Source of the DNA: a virus
Reading direction: 5' to 3' (one strand)
Length of the DNA stretch: 64,000 nucleotides
IMG/VR virus record: IMGVR_UViG_3300042197_004429
Location: 62,001-126,000 of that record
Shown: piece by piece, positions 34,086 through 41,837 of the stretch
Layout of the letters: each line of letters opens with the position of its first letter
Position numbering within the stretch: position 1 is the stretch's first letter
Position numbers and translations under genes: made by a program
The notes under the pieces: generated by a model
Told to the model about the DNA's origin: nothing
Seen by the model: only the letters and a program-made list of their open reading frames with translations
Databases searched by the model: none

Positions 34086-34749
34086 CCTTATCTTCTAAGA
34101 GATTCACATCAGGAAAATCTTCTTGTCTTGCTTCCAGATGGCTACCGTGCCAATGGTGATAAATGACTGGTGTTCCTTCAATATTCCATTCTTCTCCATT
34201 GATTGTGCTGTATCGATTTTCAGATGATTGTAAAAATCCAATATTGAAACCATCAGCCATGATTTTATAATATGCTTTTATTCCAACATCGTACCCACCA
34301 GGAGTCACCCTGTTTCCTTTAAAGCCCTCTGAAGGTTCCCAATCATATTTTGAGAGTTCTCTTTTCATAAACATGCACGCCGGTCTTATTGGCTTTGATG
34401 CAACTCCTTTGCCACCAAAAAGATCAAATTTTTTCATTTGTTCTATAAAAAGTTTTTCCCAACCATAATTTAGAATGTGACAATCTACATCCAAAAACAT
34501 CATGTAGGGATACCTTTTGCAAATCTCATCGGCTTTTGCCACTCCAAGATTAAGCCCCTTACCGTGTCCCACATTCTCTGGTAAAACAAACTGATGGGTA
34601 TTTGGATAATCAAACTTTAAACGACTTTGAGGATCGCTATTGTCTATAACAATTAATTTATACTCTAATGTAGAGTAGCGATCTAGCGACTCCATCAATA
34701 GCCATAAAAAATCGTAAGAATTATAATTTACTGTAACAATTCCTATCAT
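34048..34749 (-). CDS. GT2 family glycosyltransferase
   Basis: MIGIVTVNYNSYDFLWLL and YKLIVIDNSDPQSRL are the classical GT2 first blocks, ENVGHGKGLNLGVAKADE the conserved NxGhaxGxN box, and YMMFLDVDCHILN the D-x-D. 233 aa, a minimal catalytic domain. The strong 38-bp antisense overlap with the neighbouring GT gene means both 3' ends code on both strands. Confidence 0.88.
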   Translation of the reverse strand: MIGIVTVNYNSYDFLWLLMESLDRYSTLEYKLIVIDNSDPQSRLKFDYPNTHQFVLPENVGHGKGLNLGVAKADEICKRYPYMMFLDVDCHILNYGWEKLFIEQMKKFDLFGGKGVASKPIRPACMFMKRELSKYDWEPSEGFKGNRVTPGGYDVGIKAYYKIMADGFNIGFLQSSENRYSTINGEEWNIEGTPVIYHHWHGSHLEARQEDFPDVNLLEDKAKLFQKIPWRLP

Positions 34750-34769
34750 GACTTAAAGGAGTAATTATC

Positions 34770-35240
34770 TTGCACTTTGAACCTTCGGATAATCGAATAG
34801 TAATTTGGGGCATGAGTTGTGTTGGCAAAACTACATTTGCCAACACAATGAAAAGTCACACTTATTATTGTTTTGATGCCCTATTTCAGTGGCATTTAAT
34901 TGAAACATTTGGCTTATCAAGTGCAGAAAACTTTAAATATATTCAAAAAACTTGCGATGCAAATAAGTTTGTTATAGACGGCTGGAATTTGGCTGATAAG
35001 AGAGGAGAATTTTTCCCAAAAGGCTGCGTTGTGTATTTGCTTTGGGCACCTTATGAAAAAATTATTTCACAATATAGAGTGCCGGTTTTGAATCATTTAG
35101 AACATAAAAATATGTATAAAAAATGGTATCATGAAATTGATGTTTCTTTTTTCCCAAAAGTCAAATTCTTTTTGAATAACGGAGTCTTCTCAGAAATATC
35201 TAAAAAAGATTATCTTACTTTTTTAGAACATAATCAATGA
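34770..35240 (+). CDS. P-loop kinase-like protein (156 aa)
   Basis: The start is TTG 34770, justified by AAAGGAG at 34755-34761. RIVIWGMSCVGKTTFANTM (residues 9-27) is a Walker A loop; FVIDGWNLADKRGEF is a Walker-B-like strand. Size and layout resemble small adenylate-kinase or APS-kinase-like folds. The substrate might be a nucleotide, sugar or, given three sulfotransferases, adenosine phosphosulfate, but no APS-kinase-specific motif is visible. Confidence 0.7.
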   Translation: MHFEPSDNRIVIWGMSCVGKTTFANTMKSHTYYCFDALFQWHLIETFGLSSAENFKYIQKTCDANKFVIDGWNLADKRGEFFPKGCVVYLLWAPYEKIISQYRVPVLNHLEHKNMYKKWYHEIDVSFFPKVKFFLNNGVFSEISKKDYLTFLEHNQ

Positions 35241-36180
35241 AGTCCATTCCAAGTTGAAATTCTGGAAATTGCTTGGTTTTAACGGTCGTCATTATCCTCT
35301 CTGCTATTTTTGGTATTTTAAAGAAAGGATCAACTTTTGATGTTATTTCTCTTCGGTGAACTTTTGTTAAACCGGCATTCTCAATAAATTTATCATAAGT
35401 TGCTAAAGGTGTGGTTACCCCTATGCTATCTTCTTCGTATTTTCTTTCGGGTATTAATTTGTTAAGCTCATCTGGGGTAAACACAAGGTGAATATAAGAT
35501 TTATTTAAATGGTGATAGAGATGAGTTGCGTGTTTTGATGTGAAGGGGTGACACCTCATGTAAATCTGCCCGTCTGGTGCCAAAGCATCTTTTGCTTTTT
35601 TCAAAAAATCTATTGGGTTTTCATTTTTTAAATGGTCCAAAACATCAAATATTACAATTACATTAAATGGGCCTTGTGACAAAACCTCATTAAAATTAGT
35701 TGTTAAAAGTAAACCTTCTCTTTTTAAAGATTCCCATTTACTATTCTCTTCGATGTCATACCCTACCGATATTAAAGGCTCATACTCTGCGGCAACATGG
35801 GCAACATGACCTTCTCCACAACCTAAATCTAAAACTTTTAATCCTTTTAAATCTGGTTCGATCATAAGTTCAACTATTCCACGCCCACGCTCCAATTTGT
35901 CATTCTCATTATCTGGGTCGCAAATTAGATTGGGATTAACAGCTTCAGGCCATTTTTCGCTATCAAGTGCTTTTTTAAGTGCTTCAAAACTCTCCAGGTC
36001 TTCACCAGCATATTCAGGAGGTATCTCTGGGCTTTTTTGAGGTGAAACATTATTGGCTTGAAAAGATTGATTTGTTGTTGTGGTTGGAGAGTCGCCATCT
36101 TCCAAAATGGCTTGTTTTAGATCTAATAATCCTTTCATTATCAAATCTATTGTCGCATTAACTTTTTGCATATTTGGCAT
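35215..36180 (-). CDS. Coiled-coil class I methyltransferase (paralog 3 of 3)
   Basis: A short N-terminal helix (MQKVNATIDLIMKGLLDLKQ), a Ser/Thr/Pro linker, then the SAM domain: LKVLDLGCGEGHVAHVAA, FNVIVIFDVLDHLKNENP and QIYMRCHPFTSKHATHLYHH, ending MDFIDYVLKK. The blocks match 28787-29803 and 30665-31705. It overlaps the convergent kinase-like gene by 26 bp. Acceptor unknown. Confidence 0.85.
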   Translation of the reverse strand: MPNMQKVNATIDLIMKGLLDLKQAILEDGDSPTTTTNQSFQANNVSPQKSPEIPPEYAGEDLESFEALKKALDSEKWPEAVNPNLICDPDNENDKLERGRGIVELMIEPDLKGLKVLDLGCGEGHVAHVAAEYEPLISVGYDIEENSKWESLKREGLLLTTNFNEVLSQGPFNVIVIFDVLDHLKNENPIDFLKKAKDALAPDGQIYMRCHPFTSKHATHLYHHLNKSYIHLVFTPDELNKLIPERKYEEDSIGVTTPLATYDKFIENAGLTKVHRREITSKVDPFFKIPKIAERIMTTVKTKQFPEFQLGMDFIDYVLKK

Positions 36181-36247
36181 GTTTACCTCAAATTTTTTAA
36201 TTTGTTTCTATTATTATAGTGATTAATTTTAAAAATTGGATTATTTA

Positions 36248-37054
36248 GTGATAAATTTAGCAGTTGTTTTAAATGTTCACAACAAACCAGATGTGGTAAG
36301 GGACACAATAGATTCTATACAAACTTTTGCAACTAAAAATATAGTTGTCTTAGTTGATGGTGCTTGTTGGTCCAAAATGAAAAAAGAACCAATGGAAGCG
36401 GCTAAAGTAGAAGGATTTTATCACAACACTCATAAGGCACCATATCGAAACGTCGCACTTTCGTTACAAACAATCACAGATGTTTACCCAGAATCAGATT
36501 GGTACTGTTACACAGAGTACGATGTGCTTTTTGCCTCGGAGAGATTCAAACACAATTTAAAAATGGCAGAGGAAAGGGGGGTATGGATGCTAGGCAATGA
36601 TGGTCGTGTAGACTATGAAAAAATGCCTTTGGTGCAAGCCATGTTTGACAAGCCTTTTAAAAGCATTTATTATTTGCTTGGTTGTTGTTTATTTTTTCAT
36701 AAAAACTTCATAAACAAATTAAAAGAAATTGATTTTTTTAATCGTTTTTTAAATTTGACTAACGGTTTTACTGGAGGGTTTTTTCCTTTTTATAGAGGTT
36801 ACGATCTAAGCGAACATTTATATCCAACAATTTGCAGACACCTTGGCGGCAACATAGGTGTTTTTGCACATTACGAACAATCAGGAAATTGGCACGGATC
36901 TCATAAATTTTTTCCTGTTCGTTGGATGCCGGAAATCGACCCTGTAAAAGAAAATTTTCCCGAAGCTAGCATAATACATCCATTAAAATCTTTTGATCAT
37001 CCAATTCGTGTTCATCATCGTGAAAAGAGGAAAAATGCAAAACTCTCAATTTGA
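36248..37054 (+). CDS. GT-A fold glycosyltransferase-like protein
   Basis: GTG 36248 with GGA at 36238-36240 is preferred to TTG 36236, because INLAVVLNVHNKPDVVRDTI then begins at the first strand of a GT2 fold. DWYCYTEYDVLFASERF holds an acidic E-x-D site instead of D-x-D. HYEQSGNWHGSHKFFPVRW is a distinctive C-terminal block. 268 aa. It overlaps the vWA-like gene by 20 bp. Confidence 0.65.
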   Translation: MINLAVVLNVHNKPDVVRDTIDSIQTFATKNIVVLVDGACWSKMKKEPMEAAKVEGFYHNTHKAPYRNVALSLQTITDVYPESDWYCYTEYDVLFASERFKHNLKMAEERGVWMLGNDGRVDYEKMPLVQAMFDKPFKSIYYLLGCCLFFHKNFINKLKEIDFFNRFLNLTNGFTGGFFPFYRGYDLSEHLYPTICRHLGGNIGVFAHYEQSGNWHGSHKFFPVRWMPEIDPVKENFPEASIIHPLKSFDHPIRVHHREKRKNAKLSI

Positions 37055-37634
37055 AGCAAAAAGTTTAGGAGTCGTTTTTGATTTATCAGCAAGACTCGGA
37101 AAAGAAGGAAAACGAATTGTTGATGTTGTCAAAAAAAACATGATTGATATTGTTAGACAATGTTTAATCGATGGCGAAGACAGCATGTATCTTTACAACC
37201 CTGATTTGATAGATGTTTATTTTAAACATGGAGAGCAAGTTTGTGCTTTAGGAAATTACAATACAGATGGTTATTCGTTTGATCTTTCCATGGCTTTTAG
37301 ACAAACTCTGTATGTCTTAATGTCGGAAGATGACGATTTTCAAAAGTATTTGTTATTTATTACAGATAGGCTCTCGGATGAATTTCCTCTAGAAAAAGCT
37401 TTTAATATTAATAAAAAAGAAAAAATAGAATGCAAGTTCATATTAGTTGGAGTGGGCGATTACTATAATAAAAATATATTAGAAAATTATGCCCAAAAAG
37501 AGAATGCTTTTTATATTCATTTAAACAACCCCGCAGAATTAAAATTCCCCCAAATTAAGGAGTATTTGGATGGCAAAATCCAATCATGTTGCAAGACCGA
37601 TGAACGATGTGAGCTTATTCAACTCTCAAGTTGA
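37035..37634 (+). CDS. von Willebrand factor A-like domain protein (199 aa)
   Basis: ATG 37035 has GAGG at 37027-37030. SLGVVFDLSARLGKEGKRIV near residue 9 aligns with the MIDAS strand of vWA domains, but the usual DxSxS reads D-L-S-A-R. NYNTDGYSFDLSMAFRQTL supplies the following Thr/Asp loop, and KYLLFITDRLSDEFPLEKAF the third metal-site Asp. A single vWA fold, perhaps binding a partner protein. It lies between two glycosyltransferases, overlapping both. Confidence 0.65.
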   Translation: MQNSQFEAKSLGVVFDLSARLGKEGKRIVDVVKKNMIDIVRQCLIDGEDSMYLYNPDLIDVYFKHGEQVCALGNYNTDGYSFDLSMAFRQTLYVLMSEDDDFQKYLLFITDRLSDEFPLEKAFNINKKEKIECKFILVGVGDYYNKNILENYAQKENAFYIHLNNPAELKFPQIKEYLDGKIQSCCKTDERCELIQLSS

Positions 37635-38379
37635 TATCATAGTGCCTTTTCATGGTCAATATGATAAAGTGATGAAGTTGATTGATAGTCTTTTTAGATT
37701 GACTAGAAGCAATTATTATCAACTTATTTTAGTAGACGATTGTTCTCCTAATCCAGATTTTATAAGAAATATAGATTTAAATTCTCAAAAAAATTCACAA
37801 AGATTGCGACAAAGAAATGTTGTCAAGGCAATAAGAACTGAGGAGCAAAAAGGTTTTGCTGGTGCTTGCAAAGTCGGTTTCGAATCTGGTGAAAGTCCAT
37901 ACGTTTGTTTTTTAAATTCTGACTGCATTATAGAGGATGCTGGTTGGTTAAAAAACATGGGCGAAAGTTTGCTAAAATTAAAGGCCGAAGGAGTTCGTGT
38001 TGTTTCGGCTGTGACTAATAACCCTGTTGGCGGAGACGCTTCTCAAAAAGGCGAAAGATTCGTTCGAGAAGAAAACGATGTAATTCTTAAAGACGATAGT
38101 TTTTTAAGTTTGTTTTGTTTTATGTGCCACAGAGAGTTGTTTTCTAGAATTGATGGTTTTATTAAAGAATATCCTTTTGGTTATTATGAAGATGAAGAAT
38201 TCGCAGCAAGATTAAAAAAATATAGTTTCAAACAAGCAGTCTGTAAAAGTGCTTATGTTTACCACGAGGGACAGGCGACAGTTCATCATATTTGGAGGTC
38301 GCATCCAACAGCAAGAAAAATTATGGAAGAAGATAACAGAAAACGGTGCATAGAAGACATGAAATTGCTCAAATCTTAG
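37570..38379 (+). CDS. GT2 family glycosyltransferase
   Basis: AAGGAG at 37557-37562 precedes ATG 37570. VDIIVPFHGQYDKVMKLIDS and YQLILVDDCSPNPDFIRNID are GT2 blocks; RTEEQKGFAGACKVGFE is the NxGfaxaxN-type box; SPYVCFLNSDCIIEDAGWL has N-S-D at the metal site; GYYEDEEFAARLKKY is the ED-type catalytic base. 269 aa. It overlaps the vWA gene by 65 bp. Confidence 0.88.
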   Translation: MAKSNHVARPMNDVSLFNSQVDIIVPFHGQYDKVMKLIDSLFRLTRSNYYQLILVDDCSPNPDFIRNIDLNSQKNSQRLRQRNVVKAIRTEEQKGFAGACKVGFESGESPYVCFLNSDCIIEDAGWLKNMGESLLKLKAEGVRVVSAVTNNPVGGDASQKGERFVREENDVILKDDSFLSLFCFMCHRELFSRIDGFIKEYPFGYYEDEEFAARLKKYSFKQAVCKSAYVYHEGQATVHHIWRSHPTARKIMEEDNRKRCIEDMKLLKS

Positions 38380-38392
38380 ACCTGTCCCTGTT

Positions 38393-38425
38393 TTGAAATG
38401 CAAATAATTAATCATAGATATTTGC
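38393..38425 (+). promoter_or_regulatory. Promoter with inverted repeat upstream of the Cys-rich gene
   Basis: TTGAAA at 38393-38398 and TAGATA at 38415-38420 (16-bp spacing) form a plausible promoter. A perfect 7-bp inverted repeat, GCAAATA at 38400-38406 and TATTTGC at 38419-38425, frames the spacer and the -10 box and could be an operator. Confidence 0.45.
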
Positions 38426-38455
38426 GAAACCGGTATTCTAAACAGGAGGTATAAA

Positions 38456-38695
38456 ATGGCTGCTATTTTAGTTCCAGCTATCACTGGAAACAAATGTGTT
38501 GGTTCTTACACCGATGGCAGTGTGCTTCGCAAACATTTTTGCAAAAAAGGCACTGACGCCAATGGTGATGCGATTTACACTTGTGCCACATGGCGCAGAT
38601 TTAGAGTGAATTGCCCAAAAATTAATTTCCAATGCAGTTCTTTGTCGGAAGCTTGGGTGGCTGCTGCCGTGGTTTGTCGTCAAAGACTCTTCTAA
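38456..38695 (+). CDS. Cys-rich small protein (79 aa), probably highly expressed
   Basis: A near-perfect AGGAGGT at 38444-38450 and a private terminator at 38723-38754 make this a monocistronic gene built for strong expression. The 79 aa include seven Cys (CVGSYTDG, HFCKKGTD, YTCATWRRFRVNC, FQCSSL, VVCRQ), with no signal peptide. The Cys spacing suggests metal binding or disulfides in the virion. The family is not recognised. It sits between the glycan island and the ParB-like gene. Confidence 0.7.
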   Translation: MAAILVPAITGNKCVGSYTDGSVLRKHFCKKGTDANGDAIYTCATWRRFRVNCPKINFQCSSLSEAWVAAAVVCRQRLF

Positions 38696-38722
38696 ATCAT
38701 CAAAATTTTGTTAAGATGGTTA

Positions 38723-38754
38723 AGAGACGCACTTTTTGTGCGTCTCTTTTTTTT
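38723..38754 (+). terminator. Intrinsic terminator of the Cys-rich gene
   Basis: AGAGACGCAC (38723-38732) pairs perfectly with GTGCGTCTCT (38738-38747) around a five-T loop and runs into a T tract to 38754. It isolates the gene from the ParB-like gene downstream. Confidence 0.9.
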
Positions 38755-38758
38755 GAAG

Positions 38759-38786
38759 TTGACAACCCGCATCCTTTACGTAGAAT
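38759..38786 (+). promoter_or_regulatory. Sigma70-like promoter for the ParB-like gene
   Basis: TTGACA at 38759-38764 and TAGAAT at 38781-38786 have 16-bp spacing. It lies directly after the terminator of the preceding gene and gives a leader of about 135 nt. Confidence 0.65.
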
Positions 38787-38789
38787 GTT

Positions 38790-38929
38790 CGCCAGTTCGG
38801 ATTTTTTGGTCCGAAAAAGCCAACTGGATGGCTTGAATATTCTCAGCCATACGCTGGTTTTTCGATTTGGATCTCAAAAATTTTACCAACATGCGTTGGT
38901 GTTTTTGGGCTTTTTGAAAGGATGCTACT
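38790..38929 (+). promoter_or_regulatory. Structured 5' leader of the ParB-like gene
   Basis: The leader folds on inspection into a two-part hairpin, with outer CCAGTT/AACTGG and inner TTCGGA/TCCGAA, and into a second hairpin ACCAAC-ATGC-GTTGGT followed by a T-rich run shortly before an AAAGGA ribosome site. The last element looks like a weak attenuator. The pairings are seen; regulatory action is inferred. Confidence 0.45.
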
Positions 38930-40399
38930 ATGCAATCGAAAATTAATCGTAACGACTCAGCCTCAAACAAGTTCAGCCTTATTCCGCTTTCAGAAATAGA
39001 TATTGTGGAAAGACCAGCGGAAGGCGAGGAAAATGAAAAATTATTTTTCAATCCTCGTGGTCCAAGTTCCTTCACCCCAGATCGGATGATGCAACTTCAA
39101 TATTCAATCCGCACTGACGGCATTCAACAACCTCCAATTGTAAGATTAAATAGCGATTCTTATGAATTGATTGCTGGCGAACGAAGGATTCGATCCTGTC
39201 AGGCAATTGTGGAGAACGATCTGCCGTGTTTTGATGAAGATAATCCTCGTCGTGATTCTTACGACAAAGGAGACGTTGTTCTTTACAAGGGTCGTTTTGG
39301 CACAGTTGTTAAAGAACTGAGCGATGAGATCATCGTGGATTTTGATGATGATTGTGTTGGTTCACAAGAAAGAAAAAATTGTCCTATTGAAGATGTTTTC
39401 GCCACAGTTTCCGGTAGCGAACTGTACGAGAATGTGCCTTGCAAAATTGTTACCGATTGTTCTGATCAACGAGCATTAAGACTTGCCTTTACAGAAAATG
39501 ACCAATCGGAACCTCTAACGATTGCCGAAGAGGTTGCTTTGGTCGAACGACTTTCAAGATCTGGCTTGAAGCAAGAAGAAATCGCTGAGTTGCTTGGTTC
39601 AAACATTACCTGGGTTTGCCAAACAGGAAATTTCAGATCCCAATTGCCTAAGAAAGCATTTGACAAACTCATTAAAGGAGAAATGACTCGTCATGTTGCT
39701 GTGAATTTCTTGAGTTACTCACCTGACGATAGAGAAGAATTATTTCAAGCAACAATTGAGGCTGAAACCCAAGAGACTCAAGAAAAAATTGCTGAACTTA
39801 CTGAAGAAAAAGAGCGTTTTGAGGACGAAGAAGAAATAGCAATATCGGACGCAATCAAGGCCGACGATGATGGCGACGAAAAGACTGCTAGAAAACTTCG
39901 CAAGAAGGCCGCTGGTCTTGCTTCGAAGGCGACGAAGGCCGCTGGTCGCCTTGAGCGTGTAAAGCGTGACAAGGGCAATATTAAACAAGGTCACGTTAAG
40001 TCTGGTGCCAAAGCGAAAGGTTTGCAGCCCAAGAAAATCAAATCGTTAGATAAGAACGATATTGAAACCATCTTTGTAGATGGAATTCAAGAGTTTCTTG
40101 AAGGCGAAGGGGTTTGTGATATAACCGGAGAAACTGTCCCAGCAGAATATGCTGCAATTGTCTTGTCAACCGCCAAGGCAATTATTGCCGGAATCTCGGA
40201 TCCTATTCATCCAATTCGTGAATACATGTGCGAGATGGGTGTGTGGGAATTGCCCAAGCGCAAAAAGAAAAAGAAGGAAGAATCTTCTTTCGAAGACAGT
40301 ATCGAAGAGGATGAACCTATTAGCGAAGATGATGATTTTGAAAATCATTTGAAAAGTTACGATGATGATGAAGAAGACGAGCAGTTTGATGATGAGTGA
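38930..40399 (+). CDS. ParB-like nuclease/partition-fold protein with an inserted domain
   Basis: SLIPLSEIDIVERP (16-29), RTDGIQQPPIVRL and ELIAGERRIRSC (79-90) form the ParB/Srx N-terminal fold with the GERR nucleotide-binding motif. Between it and the LAFTENDQSEPLTIAEE box (185-201) is a roughly 60-residue insert (YDKGDVVLYKGRFGTVVKEL) that looks like a small KOW/SH3-like barrel. An HTH follows (SGLKQEEIAELLGSNITWV). A charged coiled coil (about 260-330), a basic patch and a very acidic tail (DDDEEDEQFDDE) complete 489 aa. It probably binds DNA; partition, transcription control and nicking are all possible. Confidence 0.8.
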   Translation: MQSKINRNDSASNKFSLIPLSEIDIVERPAEGEENEKLFFNPRGPSSFTPDRMMQLQYSIRTDGIQQPPIVRLNSDSYELIAGERRIRSCQAIVENDLPCFDEDNPRRDSYDKGDVVLYKGRFGTVVKELSDEIIVDFDDDCVGSQERKNCPIEDVFATVSGSELYENVPCKIVTDCSDQRALRLAFTENDQSEPLTIAEEVALVERLSRSGLKQEEIAELLGSNITWVCQTGNFRSQLPKKAFDKLIKGEMTRHVAVNFLSYSPDDREELFQATIEAETQETQEKIAELTEEKERFEDEEEIAISDAIKADDDGDEKTARKLRKKAAGLASKATKAAGRLERVKRDKGNIKQGHVKSGAKAKGLQPKKIKSLDKNDIETIFVDGIQEFLEGEGVCDITGETVPAEYAAIVLSTAKAIIAGISDPIHPIREYMCEMGVWELPKRKKKKKEESSFEDSIEEDEPISEDDDFENHLKSYDDDEEDEQFDDE

Positions 40400-40422
40400 T
40401 CGTCTTTTAAATTAATAATATG

Positions 40423-40459
40423 AACGGCTCCGATGTTTTCATCGGAGCCGTTTTTTTTT
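40423..40459 (+). terminator. Strong intrinsic terminator after the ParB-like gene
   Basis: A perfect 13-bp stem (AACGGCTCCGATG at 40423-40435 with CATCGGAGCCGTT at 40440-40452) closes a TTTT loop and is followed by a T tract to 40459. Confidence 0.95.
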
Positions 40460-40476
40460 AAATTTTGATATATATT

Positions 40477-40764
40477 ATGATGCTAATTATGTGTCCTTAT
40501 TGTGGCTACAACTTATCTAAACCATTAACAAATGGAATATGCTCTTGCGTTAATTGCAAAAGAGTATTTGATAGTTCTAGACTCAACTCTCTTCTTGCCG
40601 CTAGTTGGGTTGTAAAAAGAAAAAACATCACCAATTCATTAGACCTTGCTAATCGATGCAAGATTTCTGAGGATGATGCGAATCTCGTGATCAACTTAGT
40701 CAATGATCAATGTTATGATTTCCAAGAATTTTTAAAGATTCTCGAAAACATGGTTGAGCAATAA
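40477..40764 (+). CDS. Zinc-ribbon protein (95 aa)
   Basis: CPYCGYN followed by CSCVNCKRVF gives a four-Cys zinc ribbon at the N-terminus. The remaining 60 residues are helical (LDLANRCKISEDDANLVINL), like a small HTH or protein-contact domain. ATG 40477, 40480 or 40489 could be used; I chose the first ATG, since the TTG at 40465 lies in an AT-rich TATATATT box. It is probably a nucleic-acid-binding accessory protein. Confidence 0.6.
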   Translation: MMLIMCPYCGYNLSKPLTNGICSCVNCKRVFDSSRLNSLLAASWVVKRKNITNSLDLANRCKISEDDANLVINLVNDQCYDFQEFLKILENMVEQ

Positions 40765-40814
40765 TTTTTTTTGTGTTATGATTTTGTTTTGTCATTAATT
40801 CAAACCAAAATTTT

Positions 40815-41810
40815 ATGGAATACAAACTCTCCGAAAGATTTAGACTTTTTGCTTTAAATAATTGCTCTGATTATGGAAACGAGGTCGCAAGGTGCTTGGG
40901 CGTTTCGCTTTCCTCTCATATAGAAAAAAATTTCGAAGATGGCGAAACTTATGTACGCTCAAATGAAAATGTAAGAGGCGGGGATGTTTATATTATTAGT
41001 TCCCTATATGGAGATGATCACGAAACAGTCAATGAAAAATTAATTAAATTATTGTTTTTTATAGGATCTTTACGAGACGCCTCAGCCCAGAGAATAACTG
41101 CAATTATTTTATCTTTTGCTTATGCTCGACAAGATAGAAAAGTTGAAAGCCGAGCACCCATCAGTAGTAAATATGTCGCCGGTCTGTTGCAAGCAATGTC
41201 TTGTTCTCATGTTTTAACTTTGGATGTTCATAATTTAGCGGTTCTTCAAAATTCTTTTGGTTTAAGTTGTCCAGTTGATAATCTTGAGTGTAAGAATTTA
41301 CATGCTGATTGGTGTGCAAATAATCTTGCTGACAAAAAGTTAGTAGTGCTATCTCCAGATGCTGGTGGTTATCAAAGAGCCGAAAGATTCAGGGCCGCAT
41401 TGTATAAGCGTATTAAATCGAATGTTGGAATTGCTATTTTAGACAAGCTTAGAATCAACGGTGAGGTTCATGGTGGTCGTATAGTAGGTGATGTTGGCGG
41501 TGCCGATGTTATTATTTATGATGATATTATCTCCACAGGCAGTACAATTAGTAAAGCCTGCGAATCTGTAAAGAATCATGGCGGAGAAGTAGCTGCCGTG
41601 TGTGCCACTCACGGATTGTTTGTCGGTAATGCAAACAAATATTTGGAAAAAATAAATGGAAGTATAGTAGTTTCAGATTCAATAAAACCTTTTAGATTAA
41701 ATTCAATTAATACTAAAAAATTGTCTATAGTTAGCACAAGTTCAATGGTTGCTGAAGCTATCTGGAGAATACATTCTGGAATAGGATCTATTAGTGAGTT
41801 ATTGCTGTGA
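40815..41810 (+). CDS. prs: Ribose-phosphate pyrophosphokinase (PRPP synthetase)
   Basis: FEDGETYVRSNENVRGGDVY (about residues 40-59), SFAYARQDRKVESRAPISSK (the RQDRK ATP loop), TLDVHNLAVLQNSFG and VIIYDDIISTGSTIS (the PRPP-binding loop, about 232-246) make the assignment clear. It converts ribose-5-phosphate and ATP to PRPP for nucleotide and NAD synthesis. 331 aa, full length. A second, displaced copy of its C-terminal third lies at 42809-43066 beyond a homing-type nuclease gene, so this 3' end may be a replacement. Confidence 0.93.
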   Translation: MEYKLSERFRLFALNNCSDYGNEVARCLGVSLSSHIEKNFEDGETYVRSNENVRGGDVYIISSLYGDDHETVNEKLIKLLFFIGSLRDASAQRITAIILSFAYARQDRKVESRAPISSKYVAGLLQAMSCSHVLTLDVHNLAVLQNSFGLSCPVDNLECKNLHADWCANNLADKKLVVLSPDAGGYQRAERFRAALYKRIKSNVGIAILDKLRINGEVHGGRIVGDVGGADVIIYDDIISTGSTISKACESVKNHGGEVAAVCATHGLFVGNANKYLEKINGSIVVSDSIKPFRLNSINTKKLSIVSTSSMVAEAIWRIHSGIGSISELLL

Positions 41811-41837
41811 AATAATTTACTTTAATTTGAATTTAAA

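Noticed and set aside
38632-38946. 104-aa frame across the terminator and ParB leader
   Set aside because: It spans a strong terminator, a promoter and leader hairpins and has no ribosome site.
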